From: Bacillota bacterium | Lineage (GTDB): Bacteria > Bacillota > Clostridia > Christensenellales > Aristaeellaceae | Length of the DNA: 64,000 nucleotides | NCBI GenBank assembly: GCA_023413135.1 | Contig: JAEZQK010000022.1 | Location: 1-64,000, forward strand | Direction: 5' to 3' | Part shown: positions 57,534 to 64,000 of the stretch, in pieces | How positions within the stretch are numbered: position 1 is the first letter of the stretch | Layout of the letters: every line of letters starts with the position of its first letter | The notes under the pieces: model-generated | Told to the model about the DNA's origin: nothing | The model's input: only the letters and a program-made list of their open reading frames with translations | Database searches by the model: none | Position numbers and translations under genes: made by a program

Positions 57534-58145
57534 CTATACTGCCTCGGCTATTATATTATCTTGAGCGGACAACAAAACGTCCATAATATCGGAGGTGTCT
57601 GAAAGCCAGGCTTTCCTCTCATCTGGCGGAAGAATCACTGGCATGCGCTCATGGATATATCGGATTCCAGGTGCTGCATCGCGGGTGAGGATGGTAAAGA
57701 CAGGTAGCAGTTTATCTGCCTCATATCGATAGATACCGGCCATGTAGATAAGCTGACTATCTGGATCTCGTAAGGCATGTTTAATTTTCTTCTTTCCCTG
57801 CGTCTCCCACTCAAAATAATTGGTGGCTGGAATCAGGCATCTCCTTTCCATCATGGGAAGACGGAACATTGGTTTTTCAAACGCTGTTTCGCTACGGGCG
57901 TTAATAATAACGCCAGGACCGTTAAATTTTGAAAACCCCCACTGCATAGGGCTGGCCAATGTTTCATTCAGCTTGTTTGAAATAATTGTAGGCACAATGT
58001 TTGTCGGGAAAATCTCTCCCAGCGGCATTTTCAGTTGTTCATCGCCTGGCTGAGTTATTTCCTTTAACCGTCGGTCAACTTCTGCAATTATTGTTTTTAA
58101 TTCTTCGATAGGGATGTCTATGTCTACGCAAAACCGGCCGCACAT
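57534..58145 (-). CDS. SRAP (YedK/HMCES-like) abasic-site protein
   Basis: Protein of 203 aa from ATG 58145 (AAGGAGG upstream), beginning MCGRFC so that Cys2 becomes the N-terminal catalytic residue. Conserved parts are INARSETAFEKPMFR, RCLIPATNYFEW (catalytic Glu) and AGIYRYEADKLLPVFTILTRDAAPGIRYIHERMPVIL (His). SRAP proteins crosslink to abasic sites in ssDNA and are part of SOS responses. Together with the adjacent polymerase it forms a damage-tolerance set. Confidence 0.95.
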   Translation of the reverse strand: MCGRFCVDIDIPIEELKTIIAEVDRRLKEITQPGDEQLKMPLGEIFPTNIVPTIISNKLNETLASPMQWGFSKFNGPGVIINARSETAFEKPMFRLPMMERRCLIPATNYFEWETQGKKKIKHALRDPDSQLIYMAGIYRYEADKLLPVFTILTRDAAPGIRYIHERMPVILPPDERKAWLSDTSDIMDVLLSAQDNIIAEAV

Positions 58146-58197
58146 GGCTATAGCCTCCTTCATACTTCAATATAGAATTTTGCTATTCTTAAGGTTT

Positions 58198-58851
58198 CTA
58201 TTTTACAGCACTTTCATTTCCCTTCATTCTTTGCAGCCTAATAAAATCATTCATGTCTGTGTCTACAATGTTCAGAACATCACCGGCTAAGTCATATAGC
58301 ATTAAGTAATTATCAGCTTGTTCATCGCTCCTCACAAAATCAAGTGTAATTGAATCAGCGATAATCACCCCAAATGTATGATACTCATACTTTGGATCAT
58401 TAGTCGATGTATTTTTAGTGGAGTAAGAACCGTCTTCGTTAATTGACATTACTGTTGTTTCATCATCAGTTATCCAATTGCCTATAAGGCCCTCGGGTAT
58501 CTCCCATTTGCAGCGCGTCATGCAGTAAGCAAAATTAGTGTTGGTATTGAGTAACTTTAGAACCTGACCATTGTATAGATAGACAAATTGTTCAGATGAA
58601 TCATCGTTCAATTTTATTGTTAACCTTTGTCCATCAATTTGAAATGAACCATATCTTTTTTGTGTAGAATCTTTATCATCGAAAAAATAAATGCATTCTC
58701 CCTCGTTGCCAAAGTATAGGGTCAATGTGTCATCGGTATCAGTACTTTGCCATTTTCCTTGAAGTACGGATATAGCAGCTGAGGCGGGAATAATATTTAG
58801 AAGTATTAGGCATGCGAATATGATACCAAGGACGTTTGTCTTTTTATGCAT
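58198..58851 (-). CDS. secreted protein, lipocalin-like, unknown
   Basis: Protein of 217 aa from ATG 58851. Residues 1-25 are a signal peptide (NVLGIIFACLILLNIIPASAA). Two repeats follow: LQGKWQSTDTDDTLTLYFGNEGE ... RLTIKLND and LIGNWITDDETTVMSINEDGSYSTKNTS ... ITLDFVR, the beta-strand pattern of lipocalin-like exported proteins. It is probably a surface/secreted conversion factor. Confidence 0.7.
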   Translation of the reverse strand: MHKKTNVLGIIFACLILLNIIPASAAISVLQGKWQSTDTDDTLTLYFGNEGECIYFFDDKDSTQKRYGSFQIDGQRLTIKLNDDSSEQFVYLYNGQVLKLLNTNTNFAYCMTRCKWEIPEGLIGNWITDDETTVMSINEDGSYSTKNTSTNDPKYEYHTFGVIIADSITLDFVRSDEQADNYLMLYDLAGDVLNIVDTDMNDFIRLQRMKGNESAVK

Positions 58852-58893
58852 TTTAAACCATCCTCTCAAGATTTGTTTTACTCTTAAGCACCC

Positions 58894-59106
58894 TCACTTG
58901 GTCCATAGATCATTCATCAGGCCTCTAATCCGCTTCTTTCGATCATCTTCAGGTAAAAGCAAGGAGTACTTTCCGTCACACAGGTTAATACGGTCTCCCT
59001 CCTTAATGCCAATAGGCAATTCGCTTAATGGTATATCGACCATTGATCGGTCTTCTGCTTCGCATACCGCATGTCCGCCTTCAACGCGATCAACGATATA
59101 ATTCAT
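58894..59106 (-). CDS. DUF3006 protein, partner of the ComEC-like hydrolase
   Basis: Protein of 70 aa starting MNYIVDRVEGGHAVCEAEDRSMVDIPLSELPIGIKEGDRINLCDG, the DUF3006 pattern (a small beta-rich fold). The start follows GGAGGCC. It lies 9 bases downstream of the metallo-beta-lactamase-fold gene, and the two commonly occur together in Bacillota. Confidence 0.85.
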   Translation of the reverse strand: MNYIVDRVEGGHAVCEAEDRSMVDIPLSELPIGIKEGDRINLCDGKYSLLLPEDDRKKRIRGLMNDLWTK

Positions 59107-59115
59107 ATGGCCTCC

Positions 59116-60348
59116 TTAAGGGTCACAGTTTTTGCAGGGCTCGTAGCCTTTAGCGATTGCATAATCCCTTGACGAAAAGTACACTTGATTCTTCGGCGCG
59201 GGAAGCGTATGGCAGGATGGTAAGTGAAATTTCTTTGTGTTCTTGTTCCCGATATATTTTGTTCCATCTGAGTCGGATTCGGGTTTTGGCGTAGGGGTTG
59301 CGGATAGTATTGCTTCGGCTTCGTCGACCGACAGCAACGTTAAGAGATCCCCGCGGATATAACCCGTTTTTCCTCCGACTTCGACCTGGTGCCATGTTTC
59401 TCCGGATACAATGGTACTACCAACAATAGTCACCACTGCGCCTTCCTTTAGCGTAGTGACCTTCTTGCCTTTGGTCGATGCAGTCGCCCGGACGTTTACA
59501 CTGCCAGTGTTGGTGCGCCCGACAGATGCCTCTCCTTTGCGCTGTAGCGTCTTCCCATCGCTTGTGAAAGTGATTGTCCCATCCAGGTCAGTGCGCAGGA
59601 CAGTCGCGCCAGCTGCTTGAAGCCGCGCTAGAGTCTCGGCATGTGGATGTCCGTATGTGTTGCCAGTACCGCAGCTTATTACGGCCCACCCCGGCGAAAC
59701 TGCGTCGAGAAAGGCCTGAGAGGACGATGTGTCACTTCCATGGTGGCCGACCTTAAGGACATCGGCATCTATAAGGAGTTTGCTCTGCAGGATCTCGCTT
59801 TCAGCAAGTTCTTCTGCGTCACCTGTGAACAAAAAGCTGTTGTCCCCATAATCAAATCTAAAAACAATGCTATAATTATTCAGCTCTTCATTCGTTTGGC
59901 TTATCGGCGCCAGGACAGTTATTTTTGCATTACCAAGGGTGTAAGTTGAACCGGGAGTGGGGGCTGTAATTTTCAACCCTTTATTCTGAATAGCCAGCAA
60001 CAGGTCTTCAAATGTTTGGGTTTCGGCTGCGGCTTTAGGCATCCATATGGATCCCACAGTGTATTTGGCCAGCACATCATCCATGCCGCCAATGTGATCT
60101 TCGTGGGGGTGTGTCCCGACTAAAATATCAAGCTGCTTAATACCCAAGTCGGACAGATATGATAGCAGTTTGTTGGCACTTTCATCTGGGCCGGCATCAA
60201 TGAGCATGGTTTTTCCGTCAGCCTGTATGAGGGCAGAATCACCCTGACCGACATCAAAAAATGTAACTGTAAGATCCGCAAGTGCTGAGAACGGGATAAG
60301 AATGAGGGTGACGAGAAGCGCAAAAAGGCGATATAGGTTTTTCTGCAT
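59116..60348 (-). CDS. secreted ComEC/Rec2-like metallo-hydrolase with SH3 and Cys domains
   Basis: Exported enzyme of 410 aa. Signal peptide at 1-25 (LYRLFALLVTLILIPFSALA). The MBL fold has THPHEDHIGGMDD (metal ligands HxHxDH), FLFTGDAEELAE and VLKVGHHGSDTSSS. An SH3b-like segment (GSVNVRATASTKGKKVTTLKEGAVVTIVGS) follows. The C-terminus is an Ada-like zinc motif: IGNKNTKKFHLPSCHTLPAPKNQ ... CKNCDP. It may act on extracellular DNA or cell-wall ligands. Start ATG 60348 with GAGGGATTC upstream. Confidence 0.9.
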   Translation of the reverse strand: MQKNLYRLFALLVTLILIPFSALADLTVTFFDVGQGDSALIQADGKTMLIDAGPDESANKLLSYLSDLGIKQLDILVGTHPHEDHIGGMDDVLAKYTVGSIWMPKAAAETQTFEDLLLAIQNKGLKITAPTPGSTYTLGNAKITVLAPISQTNEELNNYSIVFRFDYGDNSFLFTGDAEELAESEILQSKLLIDADVLKVGHHGSDTSSSQAFLDAVSPGWAVISCGTGNTYGHPHAETLARLQAAGATVLRTDLDGTITFTSDGKTLQRKGEASVGRTNTGSVNVRATASTKGKKVTTLKEGAVVTIVGSTIVSGETWHQVEVGGKTGYIRGDLLTLLSVDEAEAILSATPTPKPESDSDGTKYIGNKNTKKFHLPSCHTLPAPKNQVYFSSRDYAIAKGYEPCKNCDP

Positions 60349-60471
60349 ATGAATCCCTCATTTTCTGTTTTTCCAGATTATAACACAGAAAATCATTATG
60401 GTGAAGAGATTGCCGCATATCGGTGCATTGGAAAAGTTCAGATTATCTCGTGCTGGGTCTTCTTCTGGACT

Positions 60472-60520
60472 TGTTGTCAGTAAATGCTGTTAGTAATGCT
60501 GTCAGTAATGTTGTTAATAA
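60472..60520 (+). repeat. four tandem 12-bp repeats, probable integrase arm-type sites
   Basis: TGTTGTCAGTAA, TGCTGTTAGTAA, TGCTGTCAGTAA and TGTTGTTAATAA follow one another with a one-base spacer after the first. They lie 90-140 bases from attR, the usual distance for integrase arm sites, and one similar unit (8202-8213) lies beside attL. Confidence 0.75.
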
Positions 60521-60560
60521 ATCGCTTTTTATCAATTTAGGACAATTTCTTTTTGGACAT

Positions 60561-60600
60561 AAAAAACCCGCAACCACTTGATTTTTCAAGCAATTGCGGG
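60561..60600 (-). terminator. prophage-supplied terminator for tRNA-Pro
   Basis: CCCGCAA pairs with TTGCGGG around CCACTTGATTTTTCAAGCAA, which itself holds CTTGA/TCAAG. On the minus strand it is followed by TTTTTTATG. It occupies the same position relative to the tRNA 3' end as the host terminator at 8066-8105 and shares the sequence ATAAAAAACCCGC with it. Confidence 0.75.
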
Positions 60601-60608
60601 CATTTCAC

Positions 60609-60658
60609 TGGTCGAGGTGACAGGATTTGAACCTGCGACCTTTTGGTCCCGAACCAAA
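60609..60658. repeat. attR: attR of the prophage (50-bp direct repeat)
   Basis: Identical to 8106-8155. It forms the 3' part of the tRNA-Pro gene, so integration leaves the tRNA intact. Confidence 0.92.
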
Positions 60659-60685
60659 CGCGCTACCAAACTGCGCTACACCTCG
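60609..60685 (-). tRNA. tRNA-Pro (anticodon CGG)
   Basis: A 77-base cloverleaf on the minus strand: acceptor CGAGGTG/CACCTCG, D stem GCGC/GCGC, anticodon stem TTTGG/CCAAA with loop TTCGGGA (anticodon CGG), T arm GCAGG TTCAAAT CCTGT (T stem with one G-T), and encoded CCA. It reads Pro codon CCG. The 3' 50 bases are supplied by the prophage. Confidence 0.97.
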
Positions 60686-60693
60686 ATAAAAAA

Positions 60694-60769
60694 TGGAGCC
60701 AATAAAGGGACTCGAACCCTTGACCTGCGGTTTACGAAACCGCTGCTCTACCAACTGAGCTATATTGGC
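60694..60769 (-). tRNA. tRNA-Thr (anticodon CGT)
   Basis: A 76-base cloverleaf: acceptor GCCAATA/TATTGGC, D arm GCTC/GAGC, anticodon stem GCGGT/ACCGC with loop TTCGTAA (anticodon CGT), T arm AAGGG TTCGAGT CCCTT, CCA encoded. It lies 8 bases upstream of tRNA-Pro on the same strand, so the two are probably co-transcribed. Confidence 0.97.
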
Positions 60770-61033
60770 AAATCCAGCGTTTCGTATTATAACAGACATT
60801 GGGGCATTTGTCTAGCCTTTTTAGGAGGTTCCGTAGCCCGGTTGCCGCCAGTGACGGCAATAGGCCGGGCGGAGGAAGCGGCCGAAATAGAGCGATGGGA
60901 ACGGCAGTGAACCAACGCGACATTTGAGGCTGCCGGGGTTGTGGAAGAAAACTGCCGGGAACAAAACACAGTCCCCGTCGTCCAACAAAAGGAAGGCAAA
61001 TGAACCACTTTATACTTTAGGAGGCACATATTT

Positions 61034-61735
61034 ATGAAAAAGGTTTTCTTGGCTATTTTAATGCTTATGGTATCCTTGGGGATGGTTTTTGGTGCGCCGG
61101 CCGAAACGGCTGCCCCGGCTACGCTGGAAGGCGTGATCCTGGAGATCAGGGAAGACGGAAGCTTCCTGCTGGACAGTATATCGCATGGCCAGGTTCTGGT
61201 GCAGATCAATGAAGAAACGGTGCTGGAAGGCGTCCCGTCTCTGGTGGCAGGCCAGTATGTGTTTGTGGAATATAGTGGTGCCATGACAAAATCCATACCG
61301 CCTCAAATCACGGCGCATAAGGTAAGCTGCTTTGTGATTAATGGCACGGTGAAATCTTTGGGTGAGGATGGAAAGACCGCCCTGGTGGCATCGGAAGAAT
61401 ACAGCCTGGTGCAGGTGCATCTGCCGGAGATGGAGGCTGTCCTTCACGAGGGGGATGAGGTGGCCGTGTATTTCAGCGGCATCATGGCCCTTTCATACCC
61501 CGCGCAGGCAGGCGGGCTGAAGGTGGATGTGTATACGAAGGCATCCGGCACGGTGACTGAAATCGGGGAAGGGTATTTCATGCTGGAGGCGGAAACGGGG
61601 CCCATCCGCGTAAATATTGGGGAGGAAACTGTTTTGCCCGATGCGCTGGAAGCGGGGGATGAGGTGACGGTGCTGTACAACGGAATGATGGCGTTTTCGA
61701 TGCCGCCGCAGATTTTCGGGATCATCGTGAAATAA
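61034..61735 (+). CDS. secreted protein with three repeats, unknown
   Basis: Host protein of 233 aa (AGGAGGCACATATTT before ATG). Signal peptide at 1-20 (VFLAILMLMVSLGMVFGAPA). Three repeats of about 65 residues follow, each with the pattern (G)xVxEI.E.G.FxLxx ... V.I.EETVL ... L.AGD.V.V.Y.G.MA.S.PPQI. The fold is a beta-barrel-like OB or lipocalin type. It is probably cell-surface or periplasmic-like. Function unknown. Confidence 0.75.
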   Translation: MKKVFLAILMLMVSLGMVFGAPAETAAPATLEGVILEIREDGSFLLDSISHGQVLVQINEETVLEGVPSLVAGQYVFVEYSGAMTKSIPPQITAHKVSCFVINGTVKSLGEDGKTALVASEEYSLVQVHLPEMEAVLHEGDEVAVYFSGIMALSYPAQAGGLKVDVYTKASGTVTEIGEGYFMLEAETGPIRVNIGEETVLPDALEAGDEVTVLYNGMMAFSMPPQIFGIIVK

Positions 61736-61748
61736 AAGGGGAATGACA

Positions 61749-61786
61749 TTGCACCCGGGAAAGCAATTGTGGCTTTCCCGGGTGCC
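61749..61786 (+). terminator. bidirectional terminator
   Basis: CACCCGGGAAAGC pairs with GCTTTCCCGGGTG across CAATTGTG-type loop, followed by CCCTTTTATT. It separates two converging genes (61034-61735 plus, 61790-62482 minus). Confidence 0.85.
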
Positions 61787-61789
61787 CTT

Positions 61790-62482
61790 TTATTCTTTGT
61801 TCAGTTCCACCGTTTCCCCATAGGCGATAGGGAGCAGGTTTTCCGGCTGAAAACCATTGGGGTCGGCATCGAAATAGTGCATGGGCGTATTGTGCTTTGC
61901 ACCAACCAGGATCGCGCATTCCATGGCCTCGGCGGCGCCCATGTTGTACTTGCCGTCGATGGGGAAGAAGGCGTAATCGATGCTCCTCTCCTTCAGGGCC
62001 GCCATTTGGTCCAGCCTTGAGGTATCGCCGGCATGGTAGACGGTGATGCCGTCAAACGTCAGCACAAAGCCTGTGGAGCTTTTGATGCTGTGGTTCTTGT
62101 TCGACGCGGGGACGGGCTCAATCTTTACGCCCAGATGCTCAAAGGTATTGTAGCTTAGATCCTTCTGGTTGATGGTTTCCTTCACCCGAAGCACCAGGCA
62201 CCCTTCGTTCTGCTGGCACAATTTCACCTGGTTGTGGTCATTGTGCTCGTGGCTGACGAGAATGATGTCGGCCTTTTCGCTGTAGTCGCCGGGCTGGTAG
62301 GGGTCGATGTAGATAACGACGCCCTCCGCCGTTTTGATCTTCACGGAGGAATGGCCGATGAGGGTGAGGGTTGGCGCCGTTTGCACATCGGGCTGGGTTT
62401 GGGCGGATGCCATGGCCGGCAGCATTACAAAAGCGGCTGCCATCAGCAGGTGGAAAAGGCGCGTGCAGATGGAACGGTTCAT
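61790..62482 (-). CDS. secreted metallo-hydrolase (UlaG-like MBL fold)
   Basis: Host protein of 230 aa from ATG 62482 (AAGGAGGGAG upstream). Signal peptide at 1-25. Motifs IYIDPYQPGDYSEKADIILVSHEHNDHNQ and VYHAGDTSRLDQM are those of the UlaG/L-ascorbate-6-phosphate lactonase-like MBL hydrolases. Exported forms are common; substrate unknown. Confidence 0.85.
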   Translation of the reverse strand: MNRSICTRLFHLLMAAAFVMLPAMASAQTQPDVQTAPTLTLIGHSSVKIKTAEGVVIYIDPYQPGDYSEKADIILVSHEHNDHNQVKLCQQNEGCLVLRVKETINQKDLSYNTFEHLGVKIEPVPASNKNHSIKSSTGFVLTFDGITVYHAGDTSRLDQMAALKERSIDYAFFPIDGKYNMGAAEAMECAILVGAKHNTPMHYFDADPNGFQPENLLPIAYGETVELNKE

Positions 62483-62526
62483 GAATCTCCCTCCTTGATG
62501 ATTTGCGAGGCAACGCAAACGGTCGG

Positions 62527-63321
62527 TTAGTTTTGTTCAATGGTGCCTGTCTCGTTCAGGCGCAATGTCTGCATGGGCTTCAAAAGGTGTGCCGCAGCGC
62601 CTGCCGCCTTTGCCGCGTGAAGGATTTCATTGGGGGCGCAGCCGTTAATATCATACAGGTCGTGGTGCATGGGGATATAAGGGACGTGAAGCGCGGCGGC
62701 CAGGGAGGCTGCCTGTGCGCAGTTTATGTTGCCGATGATGCCGTTTTTCGTGCGTTCCTCGTCGCCTCCGTTCACGGGTAGCAAGAGCAGGCTGCATTTT
62801 GCTTCCCGAAGGCGCCGGTAAAGCCCGTCGTACAAGCTCATATCGCCGCCGAAAAATACCCTGATGTTTTCCCGCTCTATGATATAGCTCAGTTCGTGAA
62901 AGCGCCCGTTTTCATCGGTATGCAGTTGGGTATGGGCGCAGGGGATGGGGGTAACCTTCACTGGGCCGATGAAGAAGCTTTCCTCCGCCCGGGCGTACAC
63001 GATATCGGGCGCGCCCAAACGCTCAAGATGAGGGCATTCGGGTGCGGGAGCCACGGCTATGCATGTGCCGCCCTGCGCAAAAAACGGCTGAAGCGTCCAG
63101 GGGTCCAGGTGATCCTCATGGCTGTGGGAAATGACAATGCCGTCCGGCTTAAGTGCCTGCAAGGTGGTGGGCGGCGGGTATAGCCGCCGCCAGGGGGTAC
63201 GCCCGCTGAAGCAGGTTTTGTCCACATAGTCGCTTAGATATGGGTCGGTTACAATTCTCGTATCCCCAAAGTCCAGTGCAAAGCCGCATTGGCCTACATA
63301 CATAACGGTTAATCCGTTCAT
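62527..63321 (-). CDS. cytosolic MBL-fold hydrolase (UlaG-like)
   Basis: Host protein of 264 aa (GGAGGCG before ATG). Metal site VISHSHEDHLDPWTL, then DYVDKTCFSGRTPWRRLYPPPTTL in the N-terminal part, FFGGDMSLYDGLYRRL and YIPMHHDLYDINGC at the end. The arrangement matches UlaG-like lactonases. Adjacent to a second member of the family, suggesting a local duplication. Confidence 0.85.
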   Translation of the reverse strand: MNGLTVMYVGQCGFALDFGDTRIVTDPYLSDYVDKTCFSGRTPWRRLYPPPTTLQALKPDGIVISHSHEDHLDPWTLQPFFAQGGTCIAVAPAPECPHLERLGAPDIVYARAEESFFIGPVKVTPIPCAHTQLHTDENGRFHELSYIIERENIRVFFGGDMSLYDGLYRRLREAKCSLLLLPVNGGDEERTKNGIIGNINCAQAASLAAALHVPYIPMHHDLYDINGCAPNEILHAAKAAGAAAHLLKPMQTLRLNETGTIEQN

Positions 63322-63344
63322 TTCCGCGCCTCCGTTCCAATCCT

Positions 63345-64000
63345 TTATACGCCGGCGTTTTTGCGTGCATCGTCCGCTTCTTCCGGGGAGATGGGGTGAT
63401 CGCTGTACCGCGCCTGCTCATACAGCGACGCTATTTGCTGCGCCTGCGTAGGCTTAAGGGATAGCCCGCAGCTTTGCAGTGATTCCCTGGCGGTGAGGGA
63501 AGGCGCGGGGCTTTTCAGCTGCTTTACAAGCAGCGTATATACGCGGCGGACTCTGTCCCTAGGGGAAAGGCTTTCCCATGCGGGAAGCTTTCTGTGACGC
63601 TTTTGAAACGATGCCCACCTATCTTTGGTGGCCTTCATCACTTCGCCCCAGTCGAGCAGGCTTTCCGTTTTGTCTACATACCCTTCGCCGATGGCCCGGG
63701 AGTAATCCCTGATCCGGCTTAATAGGTTTTTCAGCAGTTTTTTGATAAGCCGGAAAAGCTGGTACAGCGCAAACAGCGCCAGCAGCGCGGCCACAATCAC
63801 CGCAAGCACCGTCAGCACCTTTTCCATGAACAGCGAAAATGCACTGGGTTCCGTGGCTTCGCCAAGCCCGCTCAGGTCCATTCCCTGGGGCGCGCCCTGC
63901 TCCTTTGAGGGTGTCATTTGCGGAAACAGCATGGAAAGCCATAATAAAATGGTGGCGATTGCTCTTTTCAAAAAATCCCATACTGCCAGCGCTGCGGCCT
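63345..64000 (-). CDS. membrane protein, partial, DUF4129-like C-terminus
   Basis: The frame is open to the right edge (AAALAVWDFLKRAIATIL...), so only the C-terminal part is seen; the internal TTG at 63971 is not necessarily the start. One transmembrane helix lies at KVLTVLAVIVAALLALFALYQLF, followed by a helical domain LSPRDRVRRVYTLLVKQLKSP and LTARESLQSCGLSLKPTQAQQIASLYEQARYSDHPIS. That end fits DUF4129, found downstream of MoxR/transglutaminase-type operons. Confidence 0.7.
   Translation of the reverse strand, partial: AAALAVWDFLKRAIATILLWLSMLFPQMTPSKEQGAPQGMDLSGLGEATEPSAFSLFMEKVLTVLAVIVAALLALFALYQLFRLIKKLLKNLLSRIRDYSRAIGEGYVDKTESLLDWGEVMKATKDRWASFQKRHRKLPAWESLSPRDRVRRVYTLLVKQLKSPAPSLTARESLQSCGLSLKPTQAQQIASLYEQARYSDHPISPEEADDARKNAGV

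Larger units (their letters stand above)
60349..60608. other. right prophage end: arm-type repeats and terminator
   Basis: No gene is seen. The stretch holds four tandem 12-base units at 60472-60520 and a terminator-like hairpin at 60561-60600 that faces the tRNA. Both are consistent with a phage attachment-site arm. Confidence 0.6.
8106..60658. mobile_element. complete siphovirus-type prophage, about 52.5 kb, integrated in tRNA-Pro(CGG)
   Basis: The boundaries are an exact 50-bp repeat, with the integrase next to attL and the intact tRNA at attR. All expected modules are present in order: lysogeny, early control, replication, packaging, head, tail, lysis, cargo. Structural genes show no visible disruption, so the phage may be inducible. 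The order and families (SPP1-type portal and minor head protein, PBSX-type terminase, DUF4355 scaffold, long tape measure) indicate a long non-contractile tail. The last 12 kb before attR hold accessory genes of lower GC content. Confidence 0.92.

Noticed and set aside
1..64000. CRISPR array
   Set aside because: No series of equal direct repeats with regular unique spacers; the only dense repeats are the 12-bp tandem units (60472-60520) and the octamers near 23.9 kb.

Overview
The window looks like chromosome of an anaerobic, gut-type member of the Bacillota (Clostridia). Supporting signs are AAGGAGG ribosome sites before most genes, frequent GTG/TTG starts, LexA(DinR)-type boxes of the GAACnnnnGTTC form, and phage families typical of clostridial siphophages (DUF2800, DUF2815, SPP1-type portal, PBSX-type terminase). 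I cannot name the species. About 52.5 kb is one integrated prophage, bounded by an exact 50-bp direct repeat: 8106-8155 and 60609-60658, the second being the 3' part of an intact tRNA-Pro(CGG).

Left of the prophage (1-8105) is a small defence-like island. It holds a YVDD reverse transcriptase of the abortive-infection/DRT kind (430-2013, minus), a decayed IS3-type element with 29-bp inverted repeats (2195-4572), and a large NACHT NTPase with a pentapeptide-repeat tail (5208-7721). Next come a truncated tRNA-like 3' end (7821-7845) and an extra 17-bp copy of the tRNA-Pro core (7982-7998). These suggest that the tRNA-Pro locus has received elements more than once.

The prophage runs in classical order. 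The leftward lysogeny block has integrase, two small membrane/secreted proteins, an ImmA/IrrE peptidase and an XRE repressor. A rightward early promoter follows, with a 16-bp operator palindrome in its spacer. The early and replication genes (11.7-26.1 kb) include a PAPS-reductase-like protein, a Mom-like DNA-modification protein, a DUF2800 nuclease, a DUF2815 ssDNA-binding protein, a family A DNA polymerase, a PrimPol/VapE helicase, a repeat-rich candidate origin, a VRR-NUC nuclease, an SNF2 helicase and a late regulator. Packaging and head genes follow (terminases, portal, minor head protein fused to an ADP-ribosyltransferase domain, scaffold, capsid). Then come connectors, a tail with a -1 frameshift chaperone pair and a 1153-aa tape measure, tail-tip/fibre proteins and a lysis cassette (NlpC/P60-SH3 endolysin, XhlA-like protein, holin).

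Between lysis and attR lie about 12 kb of AT-richer cargo. It starts with an SOS-boxed pair of a soluble protein and a four-helix membrane protein that recalls RexA/RexB or Kiwa. A cassette flanked by two ~92-bp diverged repeats follows, then an ATP-dependent DNA ligase, a SOS-boxed Y-family polymerase, a SRAP (YedK) protein, and a secreted ComEC-like metallo-beta-lactamase with a DUF3006 partner. Three more solitary genes sit antisense to the phage operons (18187-18408, 20713-21300, 32016-32372), each with its own recognisable promoter, as expected of lysogenic-conversion genes.

Right of attR is ordinary host sequence: tRNA-Pro, tRNA-Thr, a secreted repeat protein, two metallo-beta-lactamase-fold proteins and the C-terminal part of a membrane protein running off the edge.
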